A stretch of 64,000 bases of DNA, taken from positions 53,375 through 117,374 of the forward strand of contig NZ_JAKEVD010000011.1 in assembly GCF_022398325.1 (NCBI RefSeq), read 5' to 3'. Origin of the DNA: Shewanella sp. Isolate13. Lineage in GTDB: Bacteria > Pseudomonadota > Gammaproteobacteria > Enterobacterales > Shewanellaceae. The notes beneath the pieces were generated by a model, which was not told where the DNA came from, ran no database searches, and worked only from the letters and a program-made list of their open reading frames with translations. Shown in pieces: positions 25,756-35,493 of this stretch (position 1 is its first letter; each line of letters opens with the position of its first letter). A program made the translations under genes and the position numbers.

Positions 25756-26076
25756 TTAGGCCTCAAATTTTGAGTTTTTCTCATTTTTAGAGAAATGCAT
25801 TCGATGAAGTGCAGCTGGCGGCTGATCGCGCTCAATAAGATAGCTCCAATATGCATCATCGAAGCCAGAGAAGATCTGCTTTTTCTCGGCACGTAAGATA
25901 AGCCACCACCAGACGAGCCCCCAGACACCGAATGTGAGTAGTGTTAGAGCAAAGTGCCATGCATGCCTAACTTGCTCAGACTGAACAACAGGCTGAGACT
26001 GAGCAGTCGACTCTGGTGAAGCTGTTGATTCTGTGGAATTTATAGAGCTTGAAGCTGTCGATTTCACCTTTTTCAT
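25756..26076 (-). CDS. Small Ser/Thr-rich single-pass membrane protein
   Basis: 106 aa from the ATG at 26076 (GGAG five bases upstream). A low-complexity N-terminus rich in Ser, Thr and Gln (residues 1-38), a hydrophobic Trp-rich helix (FALTLLTFGVWGLVWWWLIL, about 44-63), and a charged C-terminal tail. No family recognised. Its leader is divergent from the GNAT gene to the right. Confidence 0.6.
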   Translation of the reverse strand: MKKVKSTASSSINSTESTASPESTAQSQPVVQSEQVRHAWHFALTLLTFGVWGLVWWWLILRAEKKQIFSGFDDAYWSYLIERDQPPAALHRMHFSKNEKNSKFEA

Positions 26077-26207
26077 CACCACTCCAATACTATGAAGGCC
26101 ATAGAAAAAGTCTAGCAGAGTTCGACTTTAGTCGAATAATAATTGCAAAAAATATCGAGCAGTTGCCACTTCATGCTAAAGTAGCCGCAAAAAAAGGATC
26201 CCTAAAA

Positions 26208-26651
26208 ATGATTATTCGTAAAGGCCAAGCTGCCGATCTTCAAGCCCTAATTAACTTTAACCAAGCGATGGCAGAGGAAACTGAAGGCTTAAGCTTAGAT
26301 GGACAAGCGCTAGAAAAAGGCGTTAATACCTTACTGACCTCACCAGAGAAAGGCTTCTACCTCGTTGCAGAGGTCGATAGTGAGATTGTTGGCTCATTGA
26401 TGGTGACCTTCGAGTGGAGTGACTGGCGCGCTAAAGACTACTACTGGATCCAAAGTGTCTATATCCGCCCAGAGAATCGCCGCCAAGGGATCTATGGCAA
26501 GCTCTATCAAGCCGTTAAAGATATTGCCGCAGAAAATGGCGGCGCCGCTAGCTTTAGACTCTATGTCGAGCAAGATAACACCAATGCCCAACGTACCTAC
26601 AGCGCCCTAGGCATGGAGCAAAGCTACTACTTGATGTACGAACAGAAGTAA
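26208..26651 (+). CDS. GNAT-family N-acetyltransferase, 147 aa
   Basis: Start set at the ATG at 26208, which has AAGGA nine bases upstream and begins the typical first strand MIIRKGQAADLQALINF; the frame extends upstream but without coding character. The acetyl-CoA loop is IQSVYIRPENRRQGIYGKLYQ (R-R-Q-G-I-Y-G), followed by LYVEQDNTNAQRTYSALGM, typical of GNATs. The DYYWIQSVYIRP segment is common in a broad GNAT subfamily. Ends at a shared terminator with sdaA. Substrate unknown. Confidence 0.85.
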   Translation: MIIRKGQAADLQALINFNQAMAEETEGLSLDGQALEKGVNTLLTSPEKGFYLVAEVDSEIVGSLMVTFEWSDWRAKDYYWIQSVYIRPENRRQGIYGKLYQAVKDIAAENGGAASFRLYVEQDNTNAQRTYSALGMEQSYYLMYEQK

Positions 26652-26685
26652 TCTTAATAACCAGTGCCAACAAATTTAAGACATT

Positions 26686-26714
26686 AAAAAGGCCATCGTT
26701 TTGATGGCCTTTTT
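26686..26714. terminator. Bidirectional terminator between GNAT and sdaA
   Basis: AAAAAGGCCATC / GATGGCCTTTTT perfect stem, 5-base loop, with A-run and T-run on the two sides. It lies between convergent stop codons. Confidence 0.9.
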
Positions 26715-26749
26715 GCTATTTGATTGCTGACGGAGTCAAGCAACAAAAG

Positions 26750-28117
26750 TTAACCGCAAATGCTAGTGACCTTGATAGCCAAACCACCTTGGCTAGTTTC
26801 ACGGTACTTAACGTGCATATCTTTGCCCGTCTCAAGCATGGTGGCGATCACTTTGTCTAAGCTCACTTTTGGTGCGCAGTTACGACGCATCGCCATACGT
26901 GATGAGTTGATCGCCTTAACAGCAGCAATCGCATTACGCTCGATACATGGTACTTGAACCTGACCCGCTACTGGATCACAGGTCAAACCTAGGTTGTGCT
27001 CCATGCCGATCTCAGCAGCCATACATACTTGCGCCGCATTACCGCCCATGATCTCAGCAAGGCCCGCAGCCGCCATTGAACAAGCTACGCCAACTTCACC
27101 CTGACAACCTACTTCCGCACCAGAGATAGAAGCGTTACGCTTATATAGTGAGCCAATCGCTGCCGCCGCTAGGAAGAAACGCGTGTACTCTTGCTTACCG
27201 ACTGGCTTGATGAACTTATCGTAGTAAGCCAATACCGCAGGGATAATACCCGCCGCACCGTTAGTTGGTGAAGTCACCACACGACCACCGGCTGCGTTCT
27301 CTTCACTCACCGCCATAGCGAATACGTTGATCCAGTCAACGATCTCCATTGGGTCGCTAGATAGACGCTCACCGGTTAATAGCTGGCGGTATAGTGCAGG
27401 CGCACGACGAGCCACTTTTAGCGGACCTGCAAGAACGCCTTCAGTCTGGCAGCCTTTTTCGATCGCTTGACGCATGGTGTCCCATACTGCGCCAAAACCA
27501 TCGTAAATCGCTTGTTCGCTGTTGAAGGCCAATTCGTTCTTGAACATGATGCTGCTGATGCTCATGCCAGTCTCTTGGCATGTTGCTAATAGCTCATCTG
27601 CAAAGTTGAACGGGTAAGGTACTTCGACCGGGTTTTCAACGTCTTTACCGAACTTAGATTCTTCAACGATGAAACCACCGCCTGTCGAGTAATAGGTCTT
27701 ACTCATCACTAGCTCATCGCCCTTGTAAGCGTGCAGCTTCATGCCATTTTCGTGTAGTGGCAAGGCATAGTCATGGAATAGAACAGCATCTAGACCGAAG
27801 TCCACAAGGTGCTTTTCCTGGCCCATAGGTAGCTTTTGCGTCTGCTCAACCTGAGCGATAAAGCCTGGGATCGCATCAATATCAACGCTCTCAGGTGAGT
27901 TTCCACCTAGACCTACGATGATAGCGATATCGGTATGGTGGCCTTTACCCGTTAAAGATAAAGAACCAAAAATTTCGACACCTAAGCGAGTCACTTGCTC
28001 TAGCTGACCCGATTGACGTACATCATCGACAAACTCTTTAGCGGCCTTCATCGGCCCGACAGTATGAGAGCTCGATGGACCCACACCTATCTTAAAAATA
28101 TCAAATGCGCTAAACAT
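26750..28117 (-). CDS. sdaA: L-serine dehydratase (iron-sulfur type)
   Basis: 455 aa from the ATG at 28117 (GAGG just upstream); longer starts add a non-homologous leader. Deaminates L-serine to pyruvate and ammonia with a [4Fe-4S] cluster. Visible: N-terminal [19 protein letters not shown], the [21 protein letters not shown] motif, [22 protein letters not shown] with cluster Cys residues, and a free C-terminal tail ending VTSICG; the penultimate Cys is the kind that caps the cluster in this family. It lies downstream of the serine transporter gene, so uptake and catabolism are coupled. Confidence 0.96.
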   Translation of the reverse strand: MFSAFDIFKIGVGPSSSHTVGPMKAAKEFVDDVRQSGQLEQVTRLGVEIFGSLSLTGKGHHTDIAIIVGLGGNSPESVDIDAIPGFIAQVEQTQKLPMGQEKHLVDFGLDAVLFHDYALPLHENGMKLHAYKGDELVMSKTYYSTGGGFIVEESKFGKDVENPVEVPYPFNFADELLATCQETGMSISSIMFKNELAFNSEQAIYDGFGAVWDTMRQAIEKGCQTEGVLAGPLKVARRAPALYRQLLTGERLSSDPMEIVDWINVFAMAVSEENAAGGRVVTSPTNGAAGIIPAVLAYYDKFIKPVGKQEYTRFFLAAAAIGSLYKRNASISGAEVGCQGEVGVACSMAAAGLAEIMGGNAAQVCMAAEIGMEHNLGLTCDPVAGQVQVPCIERNAIAAVKAINSSRMAMRRNCAPKVSLDKVIATMLETGKDMHVKYRETSQGGLAIKVTSICG

Positions 28118-28144
28118 AAAAATCACCTCGAAAAAAAGAGGAAA

Positions 28145-28164
28145 AGCCGGGATAACTCCTGGCT
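28145..28164 (-). promoter_or_regulatory. Small leader hairpin before sdaA
   Basis: AGCCGGGA / TCCTGGCT (one mismatched pair) with a 4-base loop, between the intercistronic terminator and the sdaA ribosome-binding site. Its role is unknown; it may affect translation or readthrough. Confidence 0.35.
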
Positions 28165-28182
28165 TCGACAAACAAATGGAAC

Positions 28183-28234
28183 TAAAAAAGCTGGACGCTT
28201 TAAGATGCTCGCATGCAATCTTTAGGCGTCCAGC
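28183..28234 (-). terminator. Terminator or attenuator between sdaC and sdaA
   Basis: Perfect 10-bp outer stem AGCTGGACGC / GCGTCCAGCT, with an inner AT-rich stem, and six T on the minus-strand side. It follows the transporter stop codon by about 10 bases and precedes sdaA by about 65. Confidence 0.82.
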
Positions 28235-28244
28235 TGCTATCTAT

Positions 28245-29612
28245 TTAAGACACTAATCCAAATAGAATCGCAGTCATTGCAAGTAGACCTGCAACCACAA
28301 CGAAGATGTTGCTGAAACGACCACGGTATGGAGCCAAAGCTGGCACTTTGTGAATCGCGTACATTGGCATTAGGTAAAGGATAGCCGCGATAATTGGGCC
28401 ACCTAGCGCTTCAATCATACCCAAAATGCTTGGGTTGATAACTGCCACGCCCCAGATAGTTAGGAACATGAAACCTAAGATAAATTTGTTTAACTTAGCA
28501 TCAGAAACTTCTTTGCCACTTGAGCGTAATTGCTTAGTGATTAGGCCTTTCATACCTTCAGTCGCACCCATGTAGTGGCCGAAGAAAGAAGAGATAATCG
28601 CAACGAAAGCAATGAATGGACCGAAGTAGCTTACAAATCCACTTTCATGCACGTTTGCCAAGTAAGAAAGAATTGGCAAGTTCATCGCTTTAGCTTCTGC
28701 AAGCTGTGCAGGTGATAGCGATAATACACATGAAACTACGAATAGCATTACGAAACCAACCAACATCAATGTGGTGTTACGTAAGATAACGTCAGCTTTA
28801 CGTGCCGCATTAACACCGTGCTCACGCTTTAGCGATACAGAGAACTGGGAGATCGCTGGCGAGTGGTTGAATGCAAAAATCAATACTGGAATAGTCAACC
28901 AAACGGTACCTAGGAACTCACCTGCTTGTGGTACAACTTGTAGCGCGTCCATCTTCCAGTCAGGGATCAAGTAGAAAGACATGAATGCTAAGATAGCAAC
29001 TAATGGGTATACCAATAGTTGAGTCACTTTAAGCATCATTTTCTCGCCCGCAACCATTACAGACATCATAGCGATGATAAGGCCACCAGATAGCAACCAA
29101 CGTGGCACACCGGACACTTTATCCATGATCTGCACGCCAGCTTCAGTTAGCATAGGTGCACCATCAGCCGCTAAACGTGGAACTTCCACAAAAATGTTTA
29201 GCTGGTTAACGATAAAGCTTTCAACTGTGTTAGTAATACCTACACCGTAAATCAAAACGATTGGGTAGATAGCAAAGAAATAAAGCAGAGTAATTGCCTT
29301 ACCCGCGCCAACACCAAAGTGCTCTTCAACAACGTGTGTAATATCGCTACCAGGCTTGCTTGATGAACAAACAAAACGTGATAATCCACGGTGGGCTAGA
29401 TAAGTCATTGGGCCGATGATAGCAACCATCACCATTAGTGGCCAAAAACCACCCATACCAGCGTTAATTGGTAGGAATAGAATTCCGGCACCAACCGCTG
29501 TACCAAACAAACTCAACATCCAAGTCGTATCTTGACGTGTCCAAGGCAATGACTTAGTCGTTGCCGTATCATTTTGTACCAATTCTTGTGTACAGATCGC
29601 GTCTTTTTGCAT
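28245..29612 (-). CDS. sdaC: Serine transporter (HAAAP/STP family)
   Basis: 455 aa from the ATG at 29612 (AAGG eight bases upstream); the frame extends 10 residues more but without support. About 11 transmembrane helices. The [24 protein letters not shown] start of TM1 is the signature of SdaC/TdcC-type H+-coupled serine/threonine permeases. The charged linker [19 protein letters not shown] is also conserved in the family. Genetic linkage to L-serine dehydratase supports serine as substrate. An intrinsic terminator separates the two genes. Confidence 0.93.
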   Translation of the reverse strand: MQKDAICTQELVQNDTATTKSLPWTRQDTTWMLSLFGTAVGAGILFLPINAGMGGFWPLMVMVAIIGPMTYLAHRGLSRFVCSSSKPGSDITHVVEEHFGVGAGKAITLLYFFAIYPIVLIYGVGITNTVESFIVNQLNIFVEVPRLAADGAPMLTEAGVQIMDKVSGVPRWLLSGGLIIAMMSVMVAGEKMMLKVTQLLVYPLVAILAFMSFYLIPDWKMDALQVVPQAGEFLGTVWLTIPVLIFAFNHSPAISQFSVSLKREHGVNAARKADVILRNTTLMLVGFVMLFVVSCVLSLSPAQLAEAKAMNLPILSYLANVHESGFVSYFGPFIAFVAIISSFFGHYMGATEGMKGLITKQLRSSGKEVSDAKLNKFILGFMFLTIWGVAVINPSILGMIEALGGPIIAAILYLMPMYAIHKVPALAPYRGRFSNIFVVVAGLLAMTAILFGLVS

Positions 29613-30165
29613 TCTTGTTACCTTGAAGGTGCTGAGAAACACCAGTAAATTTTGATCTCAGGAGTAATTTCGCGGTTAAGAATATCCTAATGCATGGCCC
29701 AAATATTGATCTGAGTTCACATTCTGTAATTGATTTTCAAATCCTAATCAAATTGAGAGCTAGATCTCCTAAATCATGTAATAAGTTTTCATTTTGTATT
29801 CACTATCGCAACCCAATCGAACCGAGCATTAACATAAGCGTTACGTAAATCATGAATTACTCATGTACGCGGTCGAATTCGGAAAATACGCTGACGGACA
29901 TAAGTCACAAAAAAACCATTTATACGACACCACCTGACAATCGGTCAGTAGTTCTTGAAGCCGATCACGGTTTTTCAAGACGAAATTCCCTCTGTCATTA
30001 GCTAATCTAATGCTAAATTTTGTAAATTTTTATCGCGTATAAGTTAACCTGGGTTATTCAACTGCTAAACAAGTAACGTTTGCGAACATTTTTCAAGGTG
30101 AAACCAAGTAAAAAAAACAATAAACTCAGCAAGATCATTTCCCTACAAAATTGAAGAAATACCCA
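29613..30165. other. sdaC / yjjX divergent region, no gene seen
   Basis: About 550 AT-rich bases. It must carry the sdaC promoter and probably that of yjjX. I looked for CRP- and Lrp-like sites and found none good enough to report. No strong hairpin. Confidence 0.4.
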
Positions 30166-30705
30166 ATGAAAAAAACAATGACTGTTATTGTCGGCTCAAC
30201 AAACCCAGTTAAAGTCGGTGCAGCACAAGCAGCCTTAACGACTCTTTTTCCCGATAGCGATATCGAATGCCAAGGAGTAAGCGCTGCTTCATTAGTAAGC
30301 GATCAACCTATGACTGAAGCCGAAACCCGCTTAGGGGCGATCAATCGCGTCAAACACTGCCAAGCTCACCATCAGGCAGACTTTTATTTAGCGATGGAGG
30401 GAGGAGTTGATAAGTTTGAACATGGACCAGCGACCTTTGCCTATATTGCGATTGCCCATAAGGAGCAACTCAGCATTGGGCGCAGTGCCTTATTACCGCT
30501 ACCGATACCTGTCTACCAAGCGCTAACTCAGGGAGAGGAACTTGGTTCTGTGATGGACAAGATGTTCAATACGGTCAATATTAAACAGAAAGGCGGCGCT
30601 ATCGCGCTACTAACCAACGGCCATGCCAGCCGTCAAAGCGTCTACACTCAAGCTATCATCCTGGCAATGGCGCCTATTCTACACCCAGAGCTGTATATTA
30701 ATTAG
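30166..30705 (+). CDS. yjjX: Inosine/xanthosine triphosphatase (YjjX)
   Basis: 179 aa from the ATG at 30166; a TTG 15 bases upstream extends the frame without support. Non-canonical purine NTPase that removes ITP/XTP from the nucleotide pool. Visible: VIVGSTNPVKVGAAQAAL at the N-terminus (the phosphate-binding S-T-N-P-x-K), VSDQPMTEAETRLGAINR, YLAMEGGVDKFEHGPATFAYIAI and C-terminal GGAIALLTNGHASRQSVYTQAII. All are characteristic of the YjjX/NTPase-1 family. Cytoplasmic, monocistronic. Confidence 0.93.
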   Translation: MKKTMTVIVGSTNPVKVGAAQAALTTLFPDSDIECQGVSAASLVSDQPMTEAETRLGAINRVKHCQAHHQADFYLAMEGGVDKFEHGPATFAYIAIAHKEQLSIGRSALLPLPIPVYQALTQGEELGSVMDKMFNTVNIKQKGGAIALLTNGHASRQSVYTQAIILAMAPILHPELYIN

Positions 30706-30797
30706 CATGCACTTTATTATTTTTCACTTAAGACGCTTGATTTTGATAATTAGCCCTCGTAAGTTAGTTGTTAATCGCAACTGACAAACACTATTCG

Positions 30798-31739
30798 ATG
30801 AATCAAGCTCTGCCCAACAGTTCTGGTGTCTCTTCACAGTTACGTCGCCTCTCTAGGCAGCTAATCCGCCAACTGGGATTATTAGATGCCGCCTGCGGCA
30901 ACCTGCCGTTATCGCCAATTCAGGCCCATAGTCTGATCGAACTCGGCGAAAGCCAACACTCCATCAAACAGTTGGCCGATACTCTTAATATCGATAAATC
31001 CAATGCCAGCCGCGCCGTGAGCCAGTTAGTAGATAAGGGCTTTGCGACATCTCAATCTAATCCAAGAGACAACCGCAGCTTAGTCGTACAGCTTTCACCT
31101 AAGGGGAAAAAGCTACTGAATAAACTGGATGAGCAGCAAAACCAACTCTTCACCGAGATTATGGCGCAACTCACTCAAGAGCAGATCCTGTCACTCGAAA
31201 TCGCTTTAGGCCACTACAACAAGGCGCTCAAGCAGTCTAAATCTCAGCAAGACTACAAAGTTAGAGAGATTGAGGCGAAAGATAATCTTCAAATCGCCCA
31301 AGTGATCCGTCAGGTATCAGATGAATATGGCCTCACCGCAGATAAAGGCTACGGTGTGGCTGATAAGAGTCTCGACAGCCTCAATGAAGCGTATCAGGCA
31401 GATAATGCCAGGTATTGGGTAATCGAATTGGATAATAAGATCTTAGGCGGTGCTGGCATCGCGCCCCTTGCTGGTGAGAAAGGAGTCTGCGAATTACAGA
31501 AGATGTATTTCCTCCCCGAAGTGCGCGGCAAAGGCTTTGCTAAGCGTTTAGCCTTGCAAGGCCTTCGTTTTGCGGCCGAACAGGGCTTTAACTCCTGCTA
31601 TTTGGAAACCACCGCCAACCTAGTCGAAGCCATCAAACTCTATGAATCTTTAGGGTTTACACATCTCGATAGTCCGCTGGGCAATACCGGTCACGATGCT
31701 TGCGAGATTGCCATGTTACGGCCGCTATCTAACGACTAA
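30798..31739 (+). CDS. MarR-type regulator fused to a GNAT acetyltransferase
   Basis: 313 aa from the ATG at 30798. Residues ~5-150 are a MarR winged helix: [25 protein letters not shown], then [17 protein letters not shown] as recognition helix, and the wing [20 protein letters not shown]. Residues ~155-310 are a GNAT domain with the acetyl-CoA motif [20 protein letters not shown] and C-terminal [18 protein letters not shown]. MarR-GNAT fusions are known in bacteria; ligand and targets are not predictable. The two domains are joined by a short linker near [10 protein letters not shown]. Monocistronic. Confidence 0.9.
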   Translation: MNQALPNSSGVSSQLRRLSRQLIRQLGLLDAACGNLPLSPIQAHSLIELGESQHSIKQLADTLNIDKSNASRAVSQLVDKGFATSQSNPRDNRSLVVQLSPKGKKLLNKLDEQQNQLFTEIMAQLTQEQILSLEIALGHYNKALKQSKSQQDYKVREIEAKDNLQIAQVIRQVSDEYGLTADKGYGVADKSLDSLNEAYQADNARYWVIELDNKILGGAGIAPLAGEKGVCELQKMYFLPEVRGKGFAKRLALQGLRFAAEQGFNSCYLETTANLVEAIKLYESLGFTHLDSPLGNTGHDACEIAMLRPLSND

Positions 31740-31839
31740 TCTATTTACATGAGGCAAGCATCAAACCAATGATAAGCTGATGGTTTTTATAGCGAAAGCT
31801 TGCTAGCCTCAAATTAATTCAGGTATTAAGTGAGTTTTT

Positions 31840-32883
31840 ATGGAATATAGACGTCTTTCACATTCGAGTTTAAATGTTAGCCAAATCTGTTTAGGCACAA
31901 TGACCTGGGGCGCACAAAACACACAAGCGCAAGCCTTCGAGCAGCTCGATTATGCGATTGCTGCAGGAATTAACTTCATCGATACCGCCGAGATGTACCC
32001 CGTTCCTCCAGAAGCAGAGACTCAAGGCGAAACTGAACGCATTCTTGGCAACTATCTCAAGCAAAGAGGTAATCGCGACAATCTAATTATTGCCTCTAAA
32101 GTCGCCGCCCCCGGCGGTAAGAGCGACTATATTCGCCCTAACATGGCTTTAGATTGGCGTAATATCCACGCCGCGGTCGATGCCTCCCTCGAGCGTCTAC
32201 AGCTAGAGACTATCGATCTGTATCAGGTTCACTGGCCCGATAGACACACTAACTTCTTTGGTGAGCTAAGCTACAATCAGCAAGATGAACATGAAAAGCT
32301 CACCCCAATCATCGACACCCTAGAGGCGCTAGCCGATCTCGTCAAAGCGGGGAAAATCCGCTATATCGGCATATCTAACGAAACGCCTTGGGGCTTTATG
32401 GAGTATCTACGCTTAGCCGAGAAACATGATTTACCTAAAATCGTCTCGGTGCAGAACCCCTATAATCTGCTCAATCGCAGCTATGAAGTGGGGATGGCTG
32501 AGATCAGTCATCGCGAAGAGGTGCCGCTATTAGCATACTCTCCACTGGCCTTTGGCGCCCTGTCTGGGAAATACCTCAATGACCAATGGCCTGAAGGCGC
32601 GAGAATGACCCTGTTTAAGCGCTTCGCACGCTATACAGGCACTCGGATGGCACTCGAAGCGACCAGTGCCTATGTAGAGCTGGCGCGCGAATTCAATATG
32701 AGCCCGGCGCAGATGGCCTTAGCCTTTGTAAACTCAAGGAAGTTTGTCGCATCAAACATCATAGGTGCCACCAATCTTGAGCAGCTTAAAGAGAATATAG
32801 ACAGCATTCACTGCGCCATTTCTCCCGAGTTGCAACTACGCTTAGATGAATTAGCTCTGTTATATCGCTTCCCTTGCCCTTAA
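31840..32883 (+). CDS. tas: Aldo/keto reductase, Tas-like
   Basis: 347 aa. NADPH-dependent reductase of the Tas subfamily; E. coli Tas is 346 aa. Visible: CLGTMTWGAQNTQAQAFEQL, FIDTAEMYPVPP with the catalytic Asp and Tyr, SKVAAPGG with the catalytic Lys, and YQVHWPDRHTNFFG with the catalytic His, so the D-Y-K-H tetrad is complete. Physiological substrate unknown. C-terminal SNIIGATNLEQLKENIDS binds the cofactor phosphate. Followed by a strong terminator. Confidence 0.92.
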   Translation: MEYRRLSHSSLNVSQICLGTMTWGAQNTQAQAFEQLDYAIAAGINFIDTAEMYPVPPEAETQGETERILGNYLKQRGNRDNLIIASKVAAPGGKSDYIRPNMALDWRNIHAAVDASLERLQLETIDLYQVHWPDRHTNFFGELSYNQQDEHEKLTPIIDTLEALADLVKAGKIRYIGISNETPWGFMEYLRLAEKHDLPKIVSVQNPYNLLNRSYEVGMAEISHREEVPLLAYSPLAFGALSGKYLNDQWPEGARMTLFKRFARYTGTRMALEATSAYVELAREFNMSPAQMALAFVNSRKFVASNIIGATNLEQLKENIDSIHCAISPELQLRLDELALLYRFPCP

Positions 32884-32926
32884 AAGCAGCCCTTAAAGCG
32901 ATATTTCTAATCGTCTAACTTGCTTT

Positions 32927-32966
32927 AGGCGCTCAGATCTTAGAAGATCTGAGCGCCTTTTATTTT
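32927..32966 (+). terminator. Rho-independent terminator after the aldo/keto reductase
   Basis: Perfect 15-bp stem AGGCGCTCAGATCTT / AAGATCTGAGCGCCT with a 2-base loop and a T-rich tail. Confidence 0.93.
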
Positions 32967-32989
32967 TATCGATAACCTTGGATCAATTA

Positions 32990-34201
32990 ATGGATCTCTC
33001 AACGCTGCGGTCACAATTCCCTACCCTTGCTCAATCTAACGATGGTTATCCACTGTGTTATCTAGACACGGCGGCAACGAGTCAGAAGCCCCAGCAAGTG
33101 ATCGACGCCATGAATCACTATTATCACCATGATAATGCCAATGTGCATCGTGCAGCTCACCAGCTATCGGCACGCGCCACCAGCCAGTACGAAGCGGTGC
33201 GAGACAAGCTGCGTCAGTTCATTAATGCCAGCCAGCGCGAAGAGATCATCTTCACCCATGGCACCACTGAGTCGATAAATACCGTCGCCAACGGCTTAAC
33301 GGCACAAATAAAGCAAGGTAGCCTTATTTTAATCGACAGCGCCGCCCACCACGCGAATATTGTGCCTTGGCAGGAACTCGCCAAGCGCACAGGGGCTATC
33401 ATCAAACCTATTCCACTGACTCAAGATTGCCGCTTAGATATTGACGCATTTGAGGCGCTGCTGCAGCAAAAGCCAGCCATCGTTGCCCTGTGTCATGTAT
33501 CGAACGCCTTAGGTACGCTGAACCCGGTTAAGGAGCTCGTTAGCAAAGCCAAACAGGCTGGCGCCATTACCTTAGTGGACGGTGCTCAGGCCATTGCCCA
33601 TATGAGCGTCGATGTACAGAGTATCGATTGTGACTTCTATGTCTTCTCGGGTCACAAGATGTATGGGCCGACGGGGGTTGGCGTGTTATATGGCCGCTTC
33701 GATTTGTTAGACAGCTTAAGCCCGCTGATGACCGGCGGTGAGATGATTAAAACCGTCAGCTTTGAGTCGACCGAGTTTAATCAACTTCCCAACAGACTCG
33801 AGGCAGGAACGCCGCCAATTGCCGAGGTTATCGGCTTAGGCGCCGCTATCGACTTTATTCAAGCTTTACCCACTGCTCAGATCCATGCAAAAGAGCGAGA
33901 GCTACTCAATTACTTGCAAGATGCACTAGAGAACCTAGGCGATGTAGTACTCTATGGCGCTCATAAGGATAATGTCGGCGCGGTCGCCTTTAACTTGGCC
34001 GATGAACATCATCAAGATGTGGGCATTTTACTCGACCAGCAAGGCATTGCCGTACGCTGCGGCCACCACTGCGCTATGCCCTTGATGCAAAGCCTTAGTT
34101 TAAAAGGCTGCTGCCGTGCCTCGATTGGGGTTTATACTAGTAAGGCCGATATCGATCGCTTTATTGCAGCGATGGCGTCGGTGAAAGAGTTGTTGCTGTA
34201 A
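32990..34201 (+). CDS. csdA: Cysteine desulfurase CsdA (class II, SufS-like)
   Basis: 403 aa from the ATG at 32990 (GGA seven bases upstream); a TTG upstream would add four residues. PLP enzyme that removes sulfur from cysteine and passes it to CsdE. Visible: LDTAATSQKPQQVIDAM and NVHRAAHQLS at the N-terminus, THGTTESIN, the PLP-binding Lys223 in SGHKMYGPTG, and the persulfide Cys361 in CGHHCAMPL. The class II spacing RCGHHCA and the csdE gene behind it favour CsdA over SufS or IscS. A repeat-filled gap of ~240 bases separates it from csdE. Confidence 0.93.
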   Translation: MDLSTLRSQFPTLAQSNDGYPLCYLDTAATSQKPQQVIDAMNHYYHHDNANVHRAAHQLSARATSQYEAVRDKLRQFINASQREEIIFTHGTTESINTVANGLTAQIKQGSLILIDSAAHHANIVPWQELAKRTGAIIKPIPLTQDCRLDIDAFEALLQQKPAIVALCHVSNALGTLNPVKELVSKAKQAGAITLVDGAQAIAHMSVDVQSIDCDFYVFSGHKMYGPTGVGVLYGRFDLLDSLSPLMTGGEMIKTVSFESTEFNQLPNRLEAGTPPIAEVIGLGAAIDFIQALPTAQIHAKERELLNYLQDALENLGDVVLYGAHKDNVGAVAFNLADEHHQDVGILLDQQGIAVRCGHHCAMPLMQSLSLKGCCRASIGVYTSKADIDRFIAAMASVKELLL

Positions 34202-34204
34202 AAG

Positions 34205-34395
34205 AAGGGACTAGGTCCTAGGAAAAGCAGGTTCTAGGTTCTAGGTTCTAGGTTCTAGGAAAGGCTAAGACGGAAAAGCCGGAAAAGCAAAAGCTAACAA
34301 ACAGTAAAGATGGTGCTTGCGGCTTTTGTTGTTCCTAGTAGGGCGTAGGGCGTCCTCGCAGCGAAGCGTTCTAGATCCTAGGTCCTATAAAAGCC
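34205..34395. repeat. Composite intergenic repeat, copy C (csdA-csdE gap)
   Basis: Begins GGACTAGGTCCTAGG, then four tandem GTTCTAG heptamers (34230-34258), then GGCTAAGACGGAAAAGCCGGAAAAGC, in the reverse orientation relative to copies A and D. Further on, CGTCCTCGCAGCGAAGCG and CTAGATCCTAGGTCCTA. Modules shared with 7.3, 23.2 and 59.7 kb. Confidence 0.7.
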
Positions 34396-34442
34396 AAGCC
34401 TGTTTTTATTTAATTATTATTCAATTCACATTTAGGTCACGT

Positions 34443-34889
34443 ATGAGTCAGTCAGTTCAACCCTCTGCAGAGCAGTTTTTAGCATTAGCCCTCGACAATG
34501 ACACAGCAACAACAGTGGCACTGTTTGAGCAAGCGGGTAACTGGCAGGAGCGCTATCGTCAGATCATGTTGTTGGGTAAAAGCCTCGCTAAACTCGAGGA
34601 CAATCTGCGGGTTGAAAGCGCCCAAGTTCGCGGCTGTGAAAGCAATGCTTGGCTATACCACAGTGAAATTGACGGTAAACACTACTTTCTTGCCGACAGC
34701 GATGCCCGCATCGTAAAAGGTTTAATCGCCCTGCTATTGATCGCCTGTAACGGTAAAACCAGCAAGGAAATCCGCGCATTTAGCCCTGACAGCTATTTCA
34801 CTCAGCTCGGGCTGCAGGGCCAGCTCAGTCCTTCTCGCACCAATGGCTTGCTAGCACTGGCTAAAGCCATAAAGCTCGCCGCCGAATAA
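34443..34889 (+). CDS. csdE: Sulfur acceptor protein CsdE (SufE-like)
   Basis: 148 aa from the ATG at 34443. SufE fold: ERYRQIMLLGKSLAKLED, the acceptor Cys65 in QVRGCESNAWL, then a YFLADSDARIVKGLIALLLIA helix and LSPSRTNGLLALAKAIK at the C-terminus. It receives persulfide sulfur from CsdA and stimulates it. Downstream of csdA on the same strand, which supports CsdE rather than SufE. The frame is open for ~40 codons before this ATG, but that is repeat sequence. Confidence 0.92.
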   Translation: MSQSVQPSAEQFLALALDNDTATTVALFEQAGNWQERYRQIMLLGKSLAKLEDNLRVESAQVRGCESNAWLYHSEIDGKHYFLADSDARIVKGLIALLLIACNGKTSKEIRAFSPDSYFTQLGLQGQLSPSRTNGLLALAKAIKLAAE

Positions 34890-34950
34890 CAATCCACCTT
34901 CTAAATGATCTGGCTTAGAGCTCTGGCTTAGCTCAAAATATAAAGGGAAT

Positions 34951-35373
34951 TTAACGCCACTTTTTTTCAGAAAAGTTCGACTTCCCTTTATTGCATGCTT
35001 CGCAAAGGATTTGCAGGTTCTCAATGTCTAAGGCGATTTCAGGATACAGTGAACGCGGTTTAATGTGATCTACGTGCATGATTGCGCCCTGAGTTGGCGT
35101 GATACCACAACATGCACAGCGACTGCCATACTTAACTAGTGCTTGATGGCGTAGGTTAAGCCACTTTCCAGAACTGTAAAAGTCCTGTTCAATAGGTTCA
35201 CTAAAAGGTAATTCCTCACAATCAGTAAAAACCTTGGGCTCAGCTTCGGGAGCGAGAAAAACAGCATGACCCTCATTCACCTTTAGCCATTTCCATATCG
35301 CTTTTAACGCACCTCTTTCAGTTTTATAAGATGCAGTACGTCTTCTGTCATTTTTAAAAGTCACCGACCACAT
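34951..35373 (-). CDS. HNH nuclease-domain protein
   Basis: 140 aa from the ATG at 35373 (AAGGAG six bases upstream). The C-terminal half is an HNH module: zinc-knuckle Cys pair CACCG, HVDHIKPRS with the metal-binding His/Asp, NLQILCEAC, and a C-terminal NKGKSN. The N-terminal ~70 residues (MWSVTFKNDRRR, ERGALKAIWKWLK) look like a small DNA-contact or regulatory part I do not recognise. Standalone small HNH proteins occur as housekeeping or defence nucleases. No methyltransferase or phage neighbours here. Role unknown. Confidence 0.85.
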   Translation of the reverse strand: MWSVTFKNDRRRTASYKTERGALKAIWKWLKVNEGHAVFLAPEAEPKVFTDCEELPFSEPIEQDFYSSGKWLNLRHQALVKYGSRCACCGITPTQGAIMHVDHIKPRSLYPEIALDIENLQILCEACNKGKSNFSEKKWR

Positions 35374-35493
35374 AAACAACTCCTTTTGTCCCGTCTATTG
35401 AGTTTGTTCGAACGCCAATATCAGCAATATTCGAAAACCCATAACGACTAAGGTAACATTGTGAAAAAATAATAATCAATACAAGGAAGCAGC

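Noticed and set aside
29613..30165. CRP-like site in the sdaC leader (near 29705)
   Set aside because: Only the right half (TTCACA) fits; the left half does not match the consensus.
34951..35373. HNH protein as a homing endonuclease or part of a defence island
   Set aside because: No intron/intein context, methyltransferase or phage genes adjoin it.
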